64,000 nucleotides of DNA from Stenogyne calaminthoides (taxonomy: Eukaryota > Streptophyta > Magnoliopsida > Lamiales > Lamiaceae). The notes beneath the pieces were generated by a model. The model searched no databases. It worked only from the letters and a program-made list of their open reading frames with translations, and was not told the origin of the DNA. The position numbers were made by a program, and so were the translations under genes. The stretch covers positions 6,648,085 to 6,712,084 of the forward strand of contig JBBCBC010000033.1 in assembly GCA_037126765.1 (NCBI GenBank), in the 5' to 3' direction. Position 1 is the first letter of the stretch, and every line of letters begins with the position of its first letter. Positions 22,713 through 34,702 of the stretch are shown here, one piece after another.

Positions 22713-24529
22713 CTAGGTTCAACTTTCGGACAAAAATCTAAAATAATTTTTTTTTAATTAAAATCTTTTTATAGAAAGCTTTCAAAAAAAAAAAAAAAGA
22801 ACTCGCATATATATTAATATACTAGTAATTTGAAAATTTTAAAAGTTGAATATAAAATGATTAATAGAATACATTATACTAATATATGAACTACTTAAAA
22901 CTAAGTTACTTGTGGGAAAATGTGTCTCATGCTGCAGCCAAAGCACCTCAAGGTATGTTCCGATAGTACAGTAATGAATGATTACAAGGACGTAACTGCA
23001 TAACTTACGAAAGATATGAATGCAAGATTTATGATTCATACCTCACGGCAAGAGAGTTCATTTTATAGGATTGCATAATAAACGATAAACACTTATCTTA
23101 GTCGAATTACTTGATATACGTGTGGAAGACTATTTGCTTACGTGCTTACTCAAAATACGTGTGAGAAGACTATTTACTTACGTGCTTTTAAAATAATAAA
23201 CATACGTGTGGAAATATTTTTACTACATACACAAAAAAATAATAATAAGAAAATCTTTTCTTTTATAAAACGATCGTGTTACATCCTAGAGAGCCATTCC
23301 CATCCCATTAGAGAGAGTCATGACCATCGCCGATCGCTACCGCGATATTTTACAGTTTGCCTTGGAGGTGATTGCGCCGCAGATGTCGCCCGCTTATGAC
23401 CCACGTACACCGCCGCTATCGCTTGGGCAATCGATACACAGGCGAGGAGACCGACTTTGTCATGGAAAATCATTTTGTCCGAGGGATCCAGGGGCTATAT
23501 CGCCTTATAATATTGGTATCCTCCAATGGATGACCAAAGATCGACCTTCGCTTTGGGAGAGCGAGGTCCATCCGGAGGCTTTCCTTGTTGAGGTAACTTC
23601 CTGGAATTATAAATGTCTATAAAAAATAGACGATCGTCCGAGGAGGCAATCGTGGCCGACACCAAAGACAACACTTTGAGACGCCTGTTTAAATGATGCG
23701 ATTTTTGAGTCGCATGAAGAACGGCTCATATGCGTAACGCAGAAGGATCGAGCATATTCAGTTACCCATCATTGGGATCTTAGTGGATTAGCTTGAGGAC
23801 TCATTGACTTGACCCACTACCACCCGAGCTTGATCAGAGCGGTTTGAGATACTGGTGGAGTTTGATTTCCCTGACGTGACATTATCGGTACCGAGAGTGA
23901 TGAGTGCCTTCCTTTGACCCTTACCCCTCCGTCTCGATGGAGTAGGACCTAATCATCCTCCCGGTTCTTAGTGGTCCACTTCATCCCCTATATATATATA
24001 TATATATGTGTAGTATATAAAAAGCTAACCATATAGATATTGTCCGACATATAGTACCCGATCAGAGGTACGGCCTACCCTTTTTGTATTAAGCCCTAGC
24101 TTACCCACTTATATAAATTTACTCCTTTTTGTGCACGCAAATCCATGAATGATGTAAGGATGTGTCGGCGTTATCGTTGTATTATATGATGTATTTTGAA
24201 TCTATGATATGATGTAAGAGTCTAACCCTCCTAATACTTTGTATATATATTTATTGCTCTCACGTGATGTGATTTATGCTTTATTTCTACCGTTATTTTT
24301 ACTTGATTATCGCTAAACAACATGTGATCAATGGTTCCTAAATTTACAGCTTGTTGATCCGTCATCGCACTATTGAGGCCTCAAGATGTTCCAAGTTCTC
24401 GTGTATTCTAATGTATAACTTGTGCTAGTACCGTGTTGATTACGATAATCCAGTTCTATTTTTAAACGTTTTCTCATACCTATATGATGTAACTATATAT
24501 TCTTTTCTCTTCAGAGTTTCGCATTTAGA
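22713..24529 (+). other. Gypsy untranslated leader between PBS and gag
   Basis: About 1.8 kb without a recognisable protein. It has a poly(A) run near 22788, three imperfect ~40-bp direct repeats (about 23117-23215, each with ACGTGTG..GAA and TTACGTGCTT), and a (TA)n run at 23989-24006. The best open frame (23320-23622) resembles nothing I know. The stretch is probably the long leader typical of Tekay-type elements. Confidence 0.55.
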
Positions 24530-25526
24530 ATGGTACCCCCCCGTCGTGGATGCGGACGACCTCGTAGGGAAGTTTTGGGAGAACCTAATGACCAACCGAA
24601 TGTTGAATTGCAACAACAACCAAACGCTGAACCTGAACAACAAAAAATTAACAACGAACTGCCACCACCACCCAATGCAGCACCCGAGGCTAACATGGCA
24701 AGAGAGTTTTTCAATTCTCTCCATAACTTTATGCGACAGCAAGCGCCCCCACCGCCACCACCATACTCGCATATGCCATACATGATGCCAAGGGCGAACG
24801 AATTCGTCGAACAGTTTCGAAGACTACAGCCACCCAAACTGAATGGGAAAGAAGATCCTATGGCAACTGAGGAGTGGATCGCCGGTCTGGAGCTCATCTA
24901 TCGCCATATGACACTAACTGATGCACAGAAAGTCTCTTGTGCACAATTTCAGCTGACAGAAGATGCTGCCCAGTGGTGGGAGTCCTATGAACGAACTTTG
25001 AATGCTGAAGGACGACAAACACTTACCTGGGAAGAGTTTAAAAGAACAGTGATTTAGAGATATTTTCCGCAAGCATTGTGTGATCAAAAGGAAATAGAGT
25101 TCGTCAACTTACGATAGGGCACCCTCTCCGTATCTGAGTACGAGAGAAAGTTAACAAGCTATCACGATATGCTCCACATCTGGTGGAGATCGATGCTAAG
25201 AAAGCAAGGAGGTTTGAATGGGGAAGTTAGAGCTTAAACAAACTCCTGCAACTTTGTCAATCAACCGAAATTGGCAACCAAACTTCAAGGGAAACCAGAA
25301 CCCACCACCGAGGAGAAATAATTACAATTCTTCGAGGATCATGCCCTACTGTCGCAACTGTAAGAAGAACCACTCGGGAGCATGTCTCCGCGGGACTGAG
25401 ACTTGTTATCGTTGCCATCAAACTGGATATAAAGCATCTGAATGTCCGATGCCAGCAAACAGCCGACCTCAAATGGCGGTTAACCCGAATCGCCAACCAA
25501 TGGGAACCAATCAGTACCGACCGTAG
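24530..25526 (+). pseudogene. Gypsy gag
   Basis: The ATG at 24530 opens MVPPRRGCGRPRR, the usual Arg-rich start of Tekay-type gag. A Pro/Gln-rich stretch follows, then the retrotransposon gag domain (FRRLQPPKLNGKEDPMATEEW and AQWWESYERT, residues ~95-165). TAG stops occur at 25055 and near 25118, then a frame break near 25145. The nucleocapsid part resumes at 25218-25526 with CRNCKKNHSGAC and a zinc knuckle CYRCHQTGYKASEC. In that knuckle the expected zinc-binding His is Tyr. Gag would build the particle and bind RNA; this copy cannot make the full protein as written. Confidence 0.88.
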
Positions 25527-25529
25527 CCC

Positions 25530-26291
25530 ATGGGTAACTTTCAGGCAAGGCAGCCTCCTGCACCAAACAATTGTCAACATGGACCACCAAGAAGGGGTCC
25601 GCCCAACCAAGGTCAACAGGGTCGAGCTCAAGTGAACGACATTCTCGACGATGGAGGAGGGGAAGAAGAGCCAATGCAACCTGAGTATCAAGAACCCCCT
25701 GAGCAACACGAAACCCTTGCAGGTACCTTACTTGTGCTTGAACAACCTGCATATGTGTTATTTGATACGGGAGCATCCCACACCTTCATGTCTGAGAAAT
25801 TCATGAAGAAAGTAGGAATAGTGGGGGTAGAAGGGAAAAACTTAAATGTAAGTGTTCCATCCAGGAATACGATAAAAATTGCAACCCAGATAAAAGGACT
25901 AAACATAGTGATAGACGACCATGAGATTGAAACTGACTTTCATATCCTCGACATGAAAGATTTCGATATAATCTTGGGGATAGACTGGTTAACAAGAAAC
26001 AAGGTTGTGATCAAGTGTGCCGAATGGGAAATCGATTTCAAAACAAAAGACGGGCAAAGCTTCACCTATCGAGGAATCAAAGCTAAAGTAGGATTGCAAG
26101 TAATCTCTGCAATCAAGGCTGCAAGATTGTTACGAAAAGGGAAATGCCAAGGGTACTTAGTCCACATTTCCACAGAAGTAAGGGACAAAGAATCACCGAC
26201 CGAGGTGACAATTGTGAAAGACTATCTCGATGTATTCCCTGAGGAATTAATCGGGATACCCCACAGACCGTCAAATAGAATTTTCCATTGA
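25530..26291 (+). pseudogene. Gypsy aspartic protease and protease-RT linker
   Basis: The frame follows gag after a single TAG. The catalytic motif VLFDTGASHTF has Asp-Thr-Gly at 25764-25772. The flap and dimer region includes FDIILGIDWL (about 25965-25990), the second conserved block of gypsy proteases. The linker ends in VVKDY-type sequence (VKDYLDVFPEEL) just before RT. The frame breaks near 26265. The enzyme would process the Gag-Pol polyprotein. Confidence 0.88.
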
Positions 26292-27756
26292 TCTAATACC
26301 GGGAGCAGCACCAGTGTCAAAAGCCCCATATCGAATGGCGCCAAAGGAGTTAGAAGAATTGAAGGAACAATTGCAAGATTACTGAAAAGGAAATTCATCA
26401 GGCCTAGTGTATCTCCTTGGGGAGCACCCGTCATGTTCTTAAAGAAGAAGGATGGATCTTTTCGCATGTGTATCGATTACCGAGGGCTCAACCAACTGAC
26501 CATCAAGAACAAATATCCTACCCAGAATTGAAGACTTGTTCAATCAATTAAAGAACGCCAGCGTGTTCTCAAAAATTGATCTAAGGTCTGTCTATCATCA
26601 ACTGAAAGTCAAGGGAAGCGATATTCCGAAGATGGCCTTCAAAACGAGATACAAACATTTCGAGTTTACGGTAATGCCTTTTGGAGTAACAAACGCTCCA
26701 GCCATCTTTATGGATTTGATGAACAGAGTATTTCATCCATACTTAGATCAGTTAGTCATCGTGTTCATCGATGACATACTAATATACTCTAAGAACAAGG
26801 AACAACATGAAGAATATCTCAAGACTGTCTTGGAGACCATGAGACGTAAAAAGTTGTACGCAAAATTCAGCAAGTGTGAGTTCTGGATTGATCGAGTTAT
26901 GTTGTTAGGACACATAATCTCGGCAAGGGGAATCGAGATAGATCCGGCAAAACTAGAAATGATAACAGATTGGAAAGCGCCAACCAATGTAAATGAAATC
27001 CGGAGTTTCCTCGAATTGGCGGGCTATTACCGAAGATTTATACAAGACTTCTCACGCATTGCAAAGGCGTTAACTCAGTTGACGAAGAAAACGGAGAAGT
27101 TTGTCTGGAGTTCTACTTGTGAGGAAAGTTTCCAAGAATTGAAAAAGAGACTAACTTCTTCACCGGTATTAACTATCCCAGACGGGTCCGAGGGTTTTGT
27201 TATTTACACTGACGTGTCCTTGTTCGGACTTGGATGTGTGCTTATGCAACATGGAAAAGTCGTTGCCTACGCATCACGACAACTCAAAACGCATGAACAA
27301 AACTACCCGACGCACGACTTGTAGCTAGCCGCTGTGGTTCACGCATTGAAAATCTGGAGGCATTACCTATATGGAGGTAAATGCGAAATTTATACGGACC
27401 ATAAGAGCTTGAAGTACTTCTTCACCCAAAAAGAATTTAATATGCGTCAGAGGAGATGGCTTGAATTAGTGAAGGATTACGATTGCACCATCCACTACCA
27501 CCCTGGGAAGGCAAACGTAATTGCCGAAGCGTTGAGCAGAAAAGGGAGTGCACAATTCGACACTGTGCCAACCACGCAAAAGCCACTGATTGGAGAGCTC
27601 GCCCAAATGAATCTGGAATTCACGATGCAATGTTGTGCAGATTCCATGATTTGTGCACTAACATTACAACCCACTTTGAAAGAGAGGATCAAAGAAGCGC
27701 AAAAGGACGACAAATTTCTGGAAGGGATAAGAGCAAGAGTACAGAAGGAGACCATC
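26266..27756 (+). pseudogene. Gypsy reverse transcriptase and RNase H
   Basis: RT begins with the [19 protein letters not shown] block. It continues with [17 protein letters not shown], a frameshift near 26525, then [28 protein letters not shown] and the catalytic FIDD (26764-26775). RNase H follows, with the first catalytic Asp in VIYTDVS (27201-27221), [14 protein letters not shown] and [12 protein letters not shown]. In-frame stops are a TAG at 27322 and a TGA at 27757. Only a few lesions separate this from an open polyprotein, so the element is fairly young compared with element C. Confidence 0.9.
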
Positions 27757-27786
27757 TGAGGATTTGTCGTAAGCCCCGACGGCACT

Positions 27787-29106
27787 TTGATGTTCGAAAA
27801 TAGAATTTGTGTGCCCAAGAATGAGGAGTTGAGAAATGAGATTCTCAAAGAAGCACACAACACACCTTACACCGTACATCCAGGAGAGACAAAGATGTAT
27901 CGAAGTCTAAAAGAGAAATTTTGGTGGAGAGGCATGAAGAGGACAGTAGCCCAATTCGTAAAAAGATGTTTAACTTGCCAACAGGTTAAAGCAGACCACC
28001 AACGACCCTTGGGATTACTACATCCTTTGGAGATACCGGAATGGAAATGGGAGAACATCGCCATGGATTTTGTTACAGGGTTCCCTAAAACGATAAAAAA
28101 CCATGATGCCATCTGGGTTGTTGTAGATAGACTCACAAAAACCGCTCATTTCATCCCCATACGCATGACATATACTTTGGACAAACTTGCCCAACTGTAT
28201 ATAGAAGAGATAGTTCGGCTACATGGGGTACCAGTTTCGATAGTATCCGATAGAGACCCTCGTTTCACTTCCAGATTTTGGAAAAGCTTGCAACGAGCCT
28301 TGGGGACTAATCTAAATTTCAGTACTGCATACCACCCCCATACAGACAGACAGTCGGAAAGGACTATTCAAACTCTTGAAGACATGTTACGAGCATGCGC
28401 CTTAGATGTCGAAGGAAGTTGGGAGACTCATCTCCCTTTGGTCGAATTCTCTTACAACAATAGTTACCAAGCTACCATACAAATGGCACCATTTGATGCA
28501 CTCTATGGGAAGAAATGCAGATCACCGATTTGTTGGAACGAGGTCGGAGTTCGTAAAATTCTTGGACCAGAACTTGTAGAAAGGTCAGTGGAAATTGTCT
28601 CGAAGATCAAGGAAAGAATCAAGGCGGCACAGGATCGTCAGAAATCTTATGCCGACACTCGGAGGAAGGACTTACATTTTGACGTAGGCGAGAAAGTGTT
28701 CCTCAGAGTTGCGCCGATGAAAGGATTGATTCGCTTTGGAAAGAGAGGTAAGTTGGAACCTCGCTACATTGGGCCATTCGAATTTTTGGATAGAGTTGGA
28801 GATGAAGCCTACCGTTTAGCCCTGTCGCCTGAATTGTCACAAGTGCATAATGTTTTTCACGTGTCTACCATCAGGAAATACATGAGTGACTCAGATCATG
28901 TCGTCAGTTATAGAGACTTAGAAATAAGTCGTGACTTAACTTACGAGGAAGTTCCGATAACCATCCTAGGGAGAAAGTTACACACTTTGAGAAATCGAGA
29001 AATACCGTTGGTCTTAGTCCATTGGAGTCGACATGGAAAAGAAGAAGCTACTTGGTAAAGGGAAGACGAGATTTTGGCGAAATACCCGCAATGCCAAAGG
29101 ACTTAG
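27787..29106 (+). pseudogene. Gypsy integrase with chromodomain-like tail
   Basis: The region is open for 423 codons to a TAA at 29056, then continues in frame to 29104. The N-terminal His2Cys2 zinc domain shows as H..H and CLTCQQVKADHQRP. The catalytic core has Asp in AMDFVTG, Asp in SDRDPRF and Glu in RQSERTIQTL. The C-terminal GPY/F-type part reads KGLIRFGKRGKLEPRYIGPFEFLDRVG, quoted here as block names only. The tail IPLVLVHWSRHGKEEATW is a chromodomain-like segment, which in chromoviruses directs integration to heterochromatin. The first internal copy (2246-2873) matches the last half. Confidence 0.92.
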
Positions 29107-29136
29107 TAGGTGAAATTTCGGGGACGAAATTCTTTT

Positions 29137-29149
29137 AAGGAGGTAGGGA
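29137..29149 (+). other. Polypurine tract before gypsy LTR3
   Basis: AAGGAGGTAGGGA is identical to the tract at 2901-2913 and abuts the LTR start. Confidence 0.8.
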
Positions 29150-32100
29150 TGTAACACCCCGTCCCAAAATTAAATAAAAGAACTCTTTAAAATAAATATT
29201 TATGTGTGCTTTCTTTTCTAAATAAATTTAAGAGCGTGTATACTTGCTAAGATTTATTTTTAGGGAATCGAACGAGTATTTGAGCAAGAGCACTCCTAGT
29301 ATTTAAGAATGAAATTATTAAACAAAGTTGTTACCATAGATTATTAAATAAAAATATTCTAAGGAAAGAATATTTTTAATAAATTAAGATTTTCAATATA
29401 AAAATCGAAAACCTACCGAATAATAACTACGACGACGGAAAATCTACTTCGTCTAACTAAATTAGAATTTTAGTTAAACTTTAAGAAAAATCAATTTTAA
29501 TTAAATAATTAAATAAATAATTTTCGTCTCGAAACGTGACGATTTAATTGCTATATGCTCTAAACAATTAATCCTAATAAAGTCGTATTTTTTGTTGACG
29601 AAATTACGAACTTATAATATAGATATACAGTGGGGTTAATGCCGAGTAGTAATAAACATCACCTAAGTAAAAATATCTTCTACAAATTATTCTTAGCCAC
29701 AGAAAAGAGTTAGATTAACCACCGCCACATACTTCGGTTACTGTTACTAAGTAAATAAACTTTAACTCAAAAATTAATTAAAACAAAAAAAATTCTCCTT
29801 AGAGCACTGATACGCTGCAGGAATTTACCCACACCATTATCAAACTCACCACCATCGTTCATCATCACCATCGTCAAGAATACACCTTCATGATGACACC
29901 ATCTTCATCCTCCAGCCAAGAAGCTCTTGCTTTCAAGCTCTAATATTTCCTACTTCATCTTTGAATTCAAGGTAAAGACCTCAAGATTCTTTCTTCTATG
30001 GTGAAAGATTCATATTTTTATTTCCTTTCCTCACTTTCCTTCCTTCCCTTGAGAAGGATCATCTAAAATCCAAATCAAGCTCCAAGTTAATAGGAAACAG
30101 AGGTGTGCCAATCTGCTGCAGAATACAAGAGAAAGAAAACAACAAAGGTAACCTCCGAACAAAACTCGAATTTCGTATTTGTATGAGCTTCGGTGTAGAA
30201 TTTCAGTGCTTGAACGTATTGGAAATTACTAATTTGGAACTCATGTGTGTTGTTTGAAGTGCATACTTCATGCTCGTATTTTTGGTTTTCAAAAATTGTA
30301 CCGTTATGCTGCCGAAATTTACGCTCAAATATGTCAAGTTGAAACGTCAAAACTGTTTCCGAGTGATTTTCGGCTACGCCGTCGAGTACCCTATGGTACT
30401 GGAATTTTATGTTTTAAAACACCCTTGTGTTCTCTTATATGTGATCGTAGTCTCGGTACTCAAATTTGGTGTCATTACGCTGCTCGTTTTTACGTCTAAA
30501 CATGGTTGTTCAAAACTGAAATTCTGAAAAAAAAACTGCTACTCGATTCACTAATTAATAACTTTGAAAATTCATATCTCGAGTTCTATAAATCATTTTA
30601 AGATGAAACTAGCGGCAAGTTAATATTCATCAAGTCTACTATATTCGTACAAAATCTCGTATTTTTTCACTGGGTAGGATCGGAGTTATGATTTATTTCG
30701 AAAAGTGTAGCGTGCTGGAAAAAATTCTTAAATTTTAGTGTGAGTGAGGTAATTTCAATCGTCTATAACTTTCTGATAAAAACTTCTTTTTAACTGAAAC
30801 AAAAAGGGTCATATTCTCTACATATTGTAGTTTCTAAATATAAAAATTTGAGTCATTTCGATAATCGTGTAAAAAGTTATGTACGTACTAAAAGTAAGAC
30901 AAAAACTGGGCGTTTTCTTTGAACAAGGAATGGGTTTCAAATCCCTGACTTTCATGACACTTTTAACTGACTTCCGCTCGTTATTTCCAAATGATTTTTC
31001 ATGCCAATAAACTTCATATTACAAGCTTTAAAAGGCCTAAAGTTTCACCTCAATCGGAGTAACGAATCAACAGAAAACAGCTCGCGAAATTGGAAGAAAA
31101 TCATAGTTTTGGGACACTAACTTTCTGGAAAAATGTTAAAACTAAATACTTAAACTTTTATGAGGCTTGTTACTTAGTATTATGATTTTTGGTTAATTTT
31201 TATCTCCACAAAACCTTATGTGTTCCATTCTTCTTTGTGCCACGAAACTTAGAGTCCTTTAAAAATCTTTTCGAGAAATAATTTTAGGACTTTAATTAAT
31301 AAACTCTAAATAGTCGTTTCTTGTAGAAAAATTCAATAAATTTTCGAGTGGATAAAACCCTAAGAAAAGAGCTTAACTTCCTCGTTGGACTTACGAATAA
31401 AATTAATTCAATCAATAAATGACGTGAACCTGAATATATATTGTACTAGGTGAAGTGCTGCTCAAACAAATACTCGGACGATTACTACCACGCTCGAACT
31501 CTCCAAACCACATCCAAGTCTTGTAACTTTTCGTAAAGTTAACGAGGTGGGTGTTATTAATGTATTGCCTTGAATGTTATATGGACTGTTGGTGTATTCC
31601 GGACTGAACTAAACAAACGCGAATCCATAACTAAGAACTCAAGAAAACAATTTCTAAAACCGACAAGCTTATGAATGAATATGCTATGTATCTTACGAGA
31701 TACATAAGATGCGATTTCACGAAGGAGGTGGGAAGTTGTAAGAGGGGATTGCACGTGGTAGCTGTTACCAGTGTCCCACATGATAATTATCATGCGATGT
31801 AGGTTGAAAGCGAAAAGGATTGCATGTGGTCGAAAGTAACCAAAGGTCACAAAAATGAATCCAAATGATCTAAATGAAATTTTATATGATCAAATGATCA
31901 TGATGGATAATATCTTATGAATATCATCGATGTTTAAGAAACTAAGCTACTAATAAGATTACCATAAGACACCAAGCTACGAACGAGTTTATAAGCTGAC
32001 TTCGAGCAACCCTCCAAAAATCATCTACGCAAAAACGTATGAATAATCTCTTAATAAAATACCAAGATAATTATATTTTGGCGTACTGTCAATTTGTATA

Positions 32101-32594
32101 ACAAATGTCAGATGCCCATATCGTGAGAAGAGCTCACGCCCCTTTTTAATACCATTTCGTGTTTTGACTTCGAGGGGCGAGCAAAGAAGGGATGACACGT
32201 AGTTTCCCAAGCTTTAATAAATTTGATGCATATTTATAGATATATTTACACTCATATCAAACCTCTCTAAAATAAATGCTTCATTTATGTTGAGTGAATT
32301 TATTTATATCTTAGCAACAAACTCTTCAAAAGTTGCTCGATGATTTAAAATGTATGCTACCTTATTAATGACTGATTTTACTATAATGTCATAATATGAT
32401 TTTAAATAAAACGGGCCCACACCTTTTCACATTTTATAAATCATTATTAACTGTGCAAACTTATATCTTTTACTCGATGTATTACTTTAAAAAGATTTTT
32501 TTTTTAATTCGGTTTTTTTTTTGGTTACTAAGTGACAACTCGAATCTAGAGTGTTAAAGCGATAAATGCTTCATTCCGGATTCGGGGCGTTACA
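29150..32594 (+). repeat. Gypsy LTR3 (rightmost)
   Basis: At 3445 bp it is closely similar to LTR2 and ends GGGGCGTTACA, followed by the ACAAA duplication (32595-32599). It lacks the 66-bp TATA-bearing segment of LTR2: CTCCTT at 29795-29800 joins directly to AGAGCACTG. It contains the intact AGTGA target (32531-32535) that element A used in LTR2. Confidence 0.92.
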
Positions 32595-33978
32595 ACAAAG
32601 CTAGGTTGGTGGCGAAGGGTTATAGTCAACGCGAAGGTATTGACTATGATAAGACCTTCTCACCAGTTGCAAAGATCAAGTCCATTCTAATTTTACTTGC
32701 GATAGCTGCACACTATGATTACGAGATTTGACAGATAGATGTCAAAACAGCTTTCCTCAATGGAAACATTGATAAGGAAGTGTCTATGACTTAACCGGAA
32801 GGTTTTACATCTAAGCCAAATTCTAATATGGTATGCAAGCTAAATATATCCATTTATGGATTGAAGTAAGCTTCTAGGAGTTGGAATATCCGATTTGATG
32901 ATGCTATCAAGTTTTTTTACTTCATCAGAAATTCAGAAGATCTTGCGTTTATTATGAACGCAATGGGAAGAATATTGTTTTTAATAATCGTATATGTCAA
33001 CGATATATTGATTTTGGGAAACAATATCCCGTTAACGCAGTCTGTTAAAGATTTGTTGTTAAAGACCTTCATGAATAAGGGTCTTGGTGAAGCCTGCTAC
33101 ATCCTAGGGATCAAGATCCACAAGGATAGATCCAAGAGGATGTTGGGGGCTGTCACAGTCCACCTATGTAGACTAAGTGTTGAAGCGTTTTGCAATGGAG
33201 AACTCTAAGAGAGGATCTCTGTCGGCAAATCATGGGATAAAGCTATCAAAGAAGGATTATCCTTCTGTTGAAGCTGATATTAAGCACATGAAAGATGTCC
33301 CATATTCATATGCAATTGGGTCAATCATGTACGCCATGACTTGCACTAGGCCAAACATGACCTACGCTATCAACATCACTGGTAGATACCAACAGAATCC
33401 GGGTGAGTCTTACTCTGGATTGATGTCAAGATCATTCTGAAGTATCTTAGATGAACTAAAGAATGTTTCTTTGTCTATGGTGGACAAATCGACTAGCAAA
33501 GTGACTAGTTAAGTCGACCTGAAGTTTCAATCCGACTGTGATGATTACAAATCGCAGTCAGGTTACGTTTCACTCTCAATAATGAGGCGGTCAGTTGGAA
33601 TAGTTCCAAGCAAAACGACCGCAGATTCAACAAACAAAGTTGAGTACATTGTTGTATCAGAAGCCTCAAGGAGGTTGTCTGGATTTTATAGTTCTTAAGA
33701 GAACTAGGGGTAGTTCCGAGTGGCAGTCGTCTAATAAAGTTGTATTAAGACAACGTTGGTGCGAATGCGTAAGCAAAGGAACCGAGATCAGCAAACAGAA
33801 ACAAGAATGTACCTAGACTAATCATTTGTTCCGAGAGATCATAAGGACAGGAGAAATGAAATTAAAATGTATCCCACATATTTAATTTGAAAGATCATTT
33901 CACCAAAACACTGAGTGTTCATGTACACACTAGACATTTGATGGTCTAGGGGTTAGACATGTAGGTGATTGACTCTAG
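32595..33978 (+). pseudogene. Copia element C, RT and RNase H (right piece)
   Basis: RT blocks include [38 protein letters not shown] and YGLK. The active site reads YVND instead of YVDD (near 32992-33005), so a catalytic Asp is lost. RNase H blocks include KRFAMENSKRG, YAIGSIMYAMTCTRP, KSQSGYVS and AKEPRS. Stops and frameshifts are frequent and the strand is clearly ancient. It starts exactly at the gypsy TSD and continues the frame of 2052-2092. The copia lineage is not resolved. Confidence 0.85.
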
Positions 33979-33992
33979 TCCAAATGGGAGAT
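33979..33992 (+). other. Polypurine tract of element C
   Basis: CCAAATGGGAGATT precedes the TGTTAGTG start of the LTR, downstream of RNase H. Confidence 0.6.
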
Positions 33993-34080
33993 TGTTAGTG
34001 TTAGTGTCCTAGAGACAATCTATTGTAAGTACATAATACTCGATGATATTCCGTTTGATTTAATATTATAGTTCACTTAA
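33993..34080 (+). repeat. Element C 3' LTR, left piece
   Basis: It starts TGTTAGTGTTAGTGTCCTAG, a common start of plant copia LTRs, and breaks at A34080/T34081 where the Helitron begins. The LTR continues at 54984. Confidence 0.75.
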
Positions 34081-34299
34081 TCTATATATATATAAAAGCA
34101 GAAACCGCCCCAAATTTAGAAACCATTGAATTTTTTCGCCAAAAATTATTGCTAAATCGAGAGACGAATCTATAAAAAAATATATTAACAAATATAATAG
34201 ATTGAGAAAAAATCTTTGTAATCTTTATAATAATATGGAAATCTTTGAAACTTTAGAATATCTTTTTTTACCTAAAACACCTCATTTAAATTACCATAA

Positions 34300-34500
34300 T
34301 TTTTTACTAAGATATTTTAATAAAGGATTTACTAAATTTGATACGTTTTCTTTATTATATAGATTCACTCAATTAAAAAAAGAAAAGATTAGTTATATCT
34401 ATATATTCTATAAATTTATATTTATTTAAATACATTACTTAAATCTTCACTGATATCGTGACTTAGTTTCTTTTTTCTTTCTATCCATATACACATGCAA
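34300..34500 (+). repeat. Helitron subterminal sequence repeated near its other end
   Basis: The block with GATTTACTAAATTTGAT, TTAGTTATATCTATATATT and TCTTTCTATCCATATACACA recurs in part at 53880-53975 and 54295-54420. This suggests a second, older Helitron end or an internal duplication within the element. Confidence 0.55.
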
Positions 34501-34560
34501 CTTTTCATACTTTTCATCCGTTTACCTTTTTTTTCGGATTCTTTAGGTTTTTTTTTTATC

Positions 34561-34702
34561 ATATATTATGGTTCCAAATAAAATTATGATAATATATTAC
34601 GGTTCCAAATAAAATTACGATAATATATTTTTTTTTTACATTATAACTATCAATATTCTTTTCTTGATAATATATTACGGTTCCAAATAAAATTATGATA
34701 AG
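34561..34702 (+). repeat. Three direct repeats inside the Helitron
   Basis: Copies of ~30 bp built on TATTACGGTTCCAAATAAAA begin near 34565, 34595 and 34673; the third is separated by a T-rich insert. No function is evident. Confidence 0.75.

Larger units (their letters stand above)
2093..32594 (+). mobile_element. Tandem Tekay-like gypsy (chromovirus) element, LTR-int-LTR-int-LTR
   Basis: Three LTRs start with TGTAACACCCCGTCCC, at 2093, 2914 and 29150. The second and third end in GGATTCGGGGCGTTACA, at 22698 and 32594. Between LTR1 and LTR2 lies only the 3' end of an internal region (2246-2913). Between LTR2 and LTR3 lies a nearly full internal region with PBS, gag, protease, RT, RNase H, integrase and a chromodomain-like tail. 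The outer flanks are an identical ACAAA (2088-2092 and 32595-32599), so the whole tandem occupies a single insertion site. LTRs are about 3.5 kb. Gene order, LTR length and the C-terminal tail fit the Tekay/Del lineage. Copia element A is inserted in LTR2. Confidence 0.88.

Noticed and set aside
22699..22715. tRNA-like string TGGTATCAGAGC as part of a tRNA gene
   Set aside because: It is the primer-binding site next to the LTR end; no cloverleaf surrounds it. The same applies at 39303.
24511..25776. Minus-strand open frames of 98-150 codons over gypsy gag
   Set aside because: They are complements of the gag reading frame, with Gly/Cys- or Leu-rich composition from the opposite strand.
27787..29058. 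423-residue frame as a host gene
   Set aside because: It is chromovirus integrase with its chromodomain-like tail, between the gypsy LTRs.
30087..30350. 87-codon minus-strand frame found at both 3917-4180 and 30087-30350 as a conserved small gene
   Set aside because: Conservation is explained by its location in two LTRs of the same gypsy element; no known domain and no splice or start context.
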